NCBI GenBank assembly: GCA_037039925.1
Contig: JAXRKP010000118.1
Location: forward strand, 330,001 to 394,000
Length of the DNA stretch: 64,000 bases
DNA from: Doris montereyensis
Lineage: Eukaryota > Mollusca > Gastropoda > Nudibranchia > Dorididae
Reading direction: 5' to 3'
In this document: positions 61,750-64,000 of the stretch, one piece after another
Layout: the number at the start of each line of letters is the position of its first letter
How positions within the stretch are numbered: position 1 is the first letter of the stretch
Translations under genes and position numbers: made by a program
Notes under the pieces: model-generated
Told to the model about the DNA's origin: nothing
Seen by the model: only the letters and a program-made list of their open reading frames with translations
The model's database searches: none

Positions 61750-62480
61750 TGTAAAATGTGTACCCATACATAATAATTTATAAAGGAAAGGTAGCATGAC
61801 ATCCCAATAGATCTCTCCCCCCCCCCCCCAACCTTCACGCTTTTCTTCTGCCGTAGAATCGTTTGTATGACACATCAATATTTTATGAATAATTACACCT
61901 CAGTACAGAATTGAATGTTGCCCTTCTGTCAACTAAGATACGCTGTTCGTCTCAACCATCCACAGCTAATCAACCTAATTGTGCGCCTCTTCTAACAAAG
62001 CATGAATGTTTAAATAGTTAAGCCATCACAATGTAGCCTACTAGGAAAGTTCACACGCACTTGAACACGTTTATGTTTATACGACACTCTGCGAAGTACT
62101 CGATCTGGCCTCTTGCCCCTAATACTTTATATATGCCTAACTGGAGCTGCTCCGTGTATTTCGTAATATGCAGCTTGTTGAATGACCATGCTTGCACCCT
62201 ATCCAGAATGCAGCAAATGAGAACCACCCCTCCCCTACACACACAGTTTGTTCATCAAAAGCATATTTTACAAATAAATTAATCAATTACATTTTCAGAT
62301 TTCCCCTTTGCAATTGATCCAATCGAATACAACATTGTTGCACGTGTATAGCTTAAATTGGTAGTGTACTTCATTGGGTTTTTTTCACACCTAGAGGTTG
62401 TTTTCAGACAGGTGCGTCAGTGTTCTGATGGATGATGTCAAGAGGGCGCGGCCTAAAAAAGTTAACCCCTAGGATAAACC
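61750..62480. other. spacer without recognised gene
   Basis: There is a C run at 61818-61829. No family-matching frame was seen. Confidence 0.4.
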
Positions 62481-62499
62481 GTTGGCGATTTGTAGCTGT

Positions 62500-63280
62500 G
62501 AAGAAATTATGAATTATTTGATTTAGTTCTCGCTCTATGTTCGTCTAAGGGCATCCATTGTAATGTAACCGATTCGGTGATGGTCTTAATTGTGTCTTCC
62601 TCGTGCTTTGTCATTGCTCCCCAGAACAGCTTCTGATTTTCTTGATAATGGTAGCTTTCTTGAGGTCTTTGCCCAAACTCTTCACATTGTTCTTGTTTTG
62701 CTTTCCTCACTTTCTCTTTAGCAATATTTTTTTTAAATCACGTAATCTATCCTATCGCCTGGCCTCTTCGTCTGTAAGTATTTCTTTCAGGGTTCCTTCT
62801 TTTATTTGATATTAGTTTTGACATTCTACCGTGCTGTTCTCGCCTGTCTCCTTTAATCTGTTTCCTACCACAAACCTTTTCAGTGCAACTCAGGAGTATT
62901 TCCTTATACTGTTGCCATTTTTCTTCTATTGTGCTGTCATTCAGATCAATCTGCCGTTCACTGATACATCTTTTTTTATTCTAGATTGATATATCTGTTT
63001 GACTTCTGGCTTATTTAGTTCTTCTATTTTGAGTTAAGCAGTTTTCTTTTCTATCCTTTTCTATTTGTTTTCCTCACTCGGTAATCTCATTTTTGCAATC
63101 ACTAGATCAATGGTCTCTTTGGTCCATGCACCCTTTCACCATATGTCAGAATGCCGTTCCGCCCTTTCCAAAATTGTCTGCTTTAAAAGGTGCATTTAAC
63201 ATTCGTGTAATAAGATTAAGAGTCTACTAATCTGTAGCCGTACCCCTGGTCCTTTCTCATGTGGGAAAAGGGTGTTAGCT
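62500..63280 (-). pseudogene. LINE family L1x fragment, inverted
   Basis: The minus strand gives RKAKQEQCEEFGQRPQES and QENQKLFWGAM, matching the inter-domain region of copy 1 at 41463-41545. At 63270-63240 (minus) it gives IANTLFPHEK, matching copy 1 [10 protein letters not shown]. The intervening part is collapsed by deletion and stops. Confidence 0.7.
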
Positions 63281-63284
63281 ATTT

Positions 63285-63480
63285 TCGCTGTTAACTCCCT
63301 TAGTCTTTGGTCAACCAAAACCCGCCTGCAAGACAGTAGGTGTCATTTTCTTTCGGGGTTAACTCCCTCAGCCTTTGGTCGGTAAGACCTGCTTGCAAGG
63401 CAATACGTTGTGATTTTGTATTGGGGTTAACTCCCTTTGCCTTTGGTCAGCCAATACCCGCCTGCAAGGCGGCATAAGAC
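63285..63480 (-). repeat. three 68-base tandem units, LINE L1x 5' region (inverted)
   Basis: TTAACTCCCT starts at 63291, 63359 and 63427. Each unit then has TTGGTC and a short palindrome CCTGC...GCAAG. It is the reverse complement of the unit at 40153-40231. Confidence 0.85.
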
Positions 63481-63549
63481 TCATGGAGGGCGAAGAAGCC
63501 TAGTCCCTGCACAGATGCAAGCACCTGCTGGTAGTTCGGGGCACTAAAG

Positions 63550-64000
63550 CAAAGAAATTTAATCTTCATAGAGGGAAACAGAAAATGTCAGGACAGAGTA
63601 GCCTGAAGAAAGACCATGTCGAGCGTCTAAATAGCCGACACCTTTTTTCCTTATAAAGATATCTACAAATATACAAGAGTAAATGAAGACAGGTGTGAAA
63701 AGTCAATGATAGACTACATAATAGTTAGCAGCTCCTTTTTTTACAGTACATTGGATGCAAGAGTAAACAGAGGAGCAAAAATATTTAGTGATCATCACTT
63801 AGTGATTGCCAAAATGAGATTACTGACTGAGGAAAACAAACAGAAAAGTAAAGAGAAGAAAGCTACTAAACTCAAAATAGAGGAATTAAATAAACCAGTA
63901 GTAAAACAGGTATACCACTCTAGGATAAAAAGACTTATCAGTGAAAGACAGATGGATCTGAATGATAGCACAATAGAAGATAAGTGGCAGGCGTATAAAG
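63550..64000 (+). pseudogene. LINE family L1x fragment, forward, runs off the window
   Basis: From about 63640 the sequence follows copy 1 from 40919 (CACCTTTTTTCCTTATAAAG versus ACCTTTTTTCCTCATAAAG) through TACAGTACATTGGATGCAAG and on to the window end. It is preceded by the AGAGTAGCCTGAAGAAAG block also seen at 60390. Confidence 0.8.

Overview
The window is animal nuclear DNA. Its genes have many small exons with GT-AG introns. Their products match metazoan families, and the rest is AT-rich and crowded with microsatellites, tRNA-derived SINEs and decayed non-LTR retrotransposons. A lophotrochozoan, probably a mollusc, fits best. That assignment is an inference from the protein flavour and repeat style, not something the sequence proves.

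Three host genes can be assembled by hand. (1) The 3' end of a CFAP96 (C4orf47-type) gene lies on the + strand: three coding exons, 331-519, 1342-1517 and 2814-2856. (2) A complete USO1/p115 gene, the general vesicular transport factor and Golgi tether, lies on the - strand: 21 coding exons from the ATG at 32593 to the stop at 10945. It encodes an armadillo-like head, a coiled-coil tail and an acidic C-terminus, about 930 residues. (3) An ELOVL-type very-long-chain fatty acid elongase lies on the + strand: four coding exons from 37651 to 47508, about 239 residues, with the HVYHH catalytic box. CFAP96 and USO1 converge across about 8 kb of repeat-rich spacer. USO1 and the elongase diverge from about 5 kb. 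The three genes share no pathway: cilium/centrosome, ER-Golgi tethering and ER lipid elongation.

Layout: 1-2.9 kb CFAP96 end; 3-10.9 kb spacer with a long AAT array, a SINE-A and a SINE-B; 10.9-32.6 kb USO1, whose introns hold a piggyBac-like relic, an AGT-array-linked element, a purine-rich tandem duplication, a SINE-A, a pogo-like MITE candidate and a duplicated 27.7-31.5 kb block; 32.6-37.6 kb divergent spacer with a hairpin repeat and a TTAA-flanked MITE candidate; 37.6-47.5 kb elongase, whose third intron contains two LINE relics in tandem (about 40.1-45.8 kb); 47.5-58 kb apparently gene-free DNA with an exact 120-bp x3 tandem repeat and a TA array; 58-64 kb a retroelement graveyard with LINE fragments on both strands, two SINE-A copies and a long CT/AC microsatellite.

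The most useful observation is technical. Both well-conserved host genes and the youngest LINE copy are interrupted only by single-base deletions, six in all, several beside homopolymers, while all splice junctions and phases are intact. This looks more like residual consensus error in the assembly than gene death, and automatic gene models here are likely to be broken. I found no clearly new biological system. The more original signals are two SINE families sharing one central core, microsatellite-bracketed elements with a common terminus, and 68-bp tandem repeats in a LINE 5' region.
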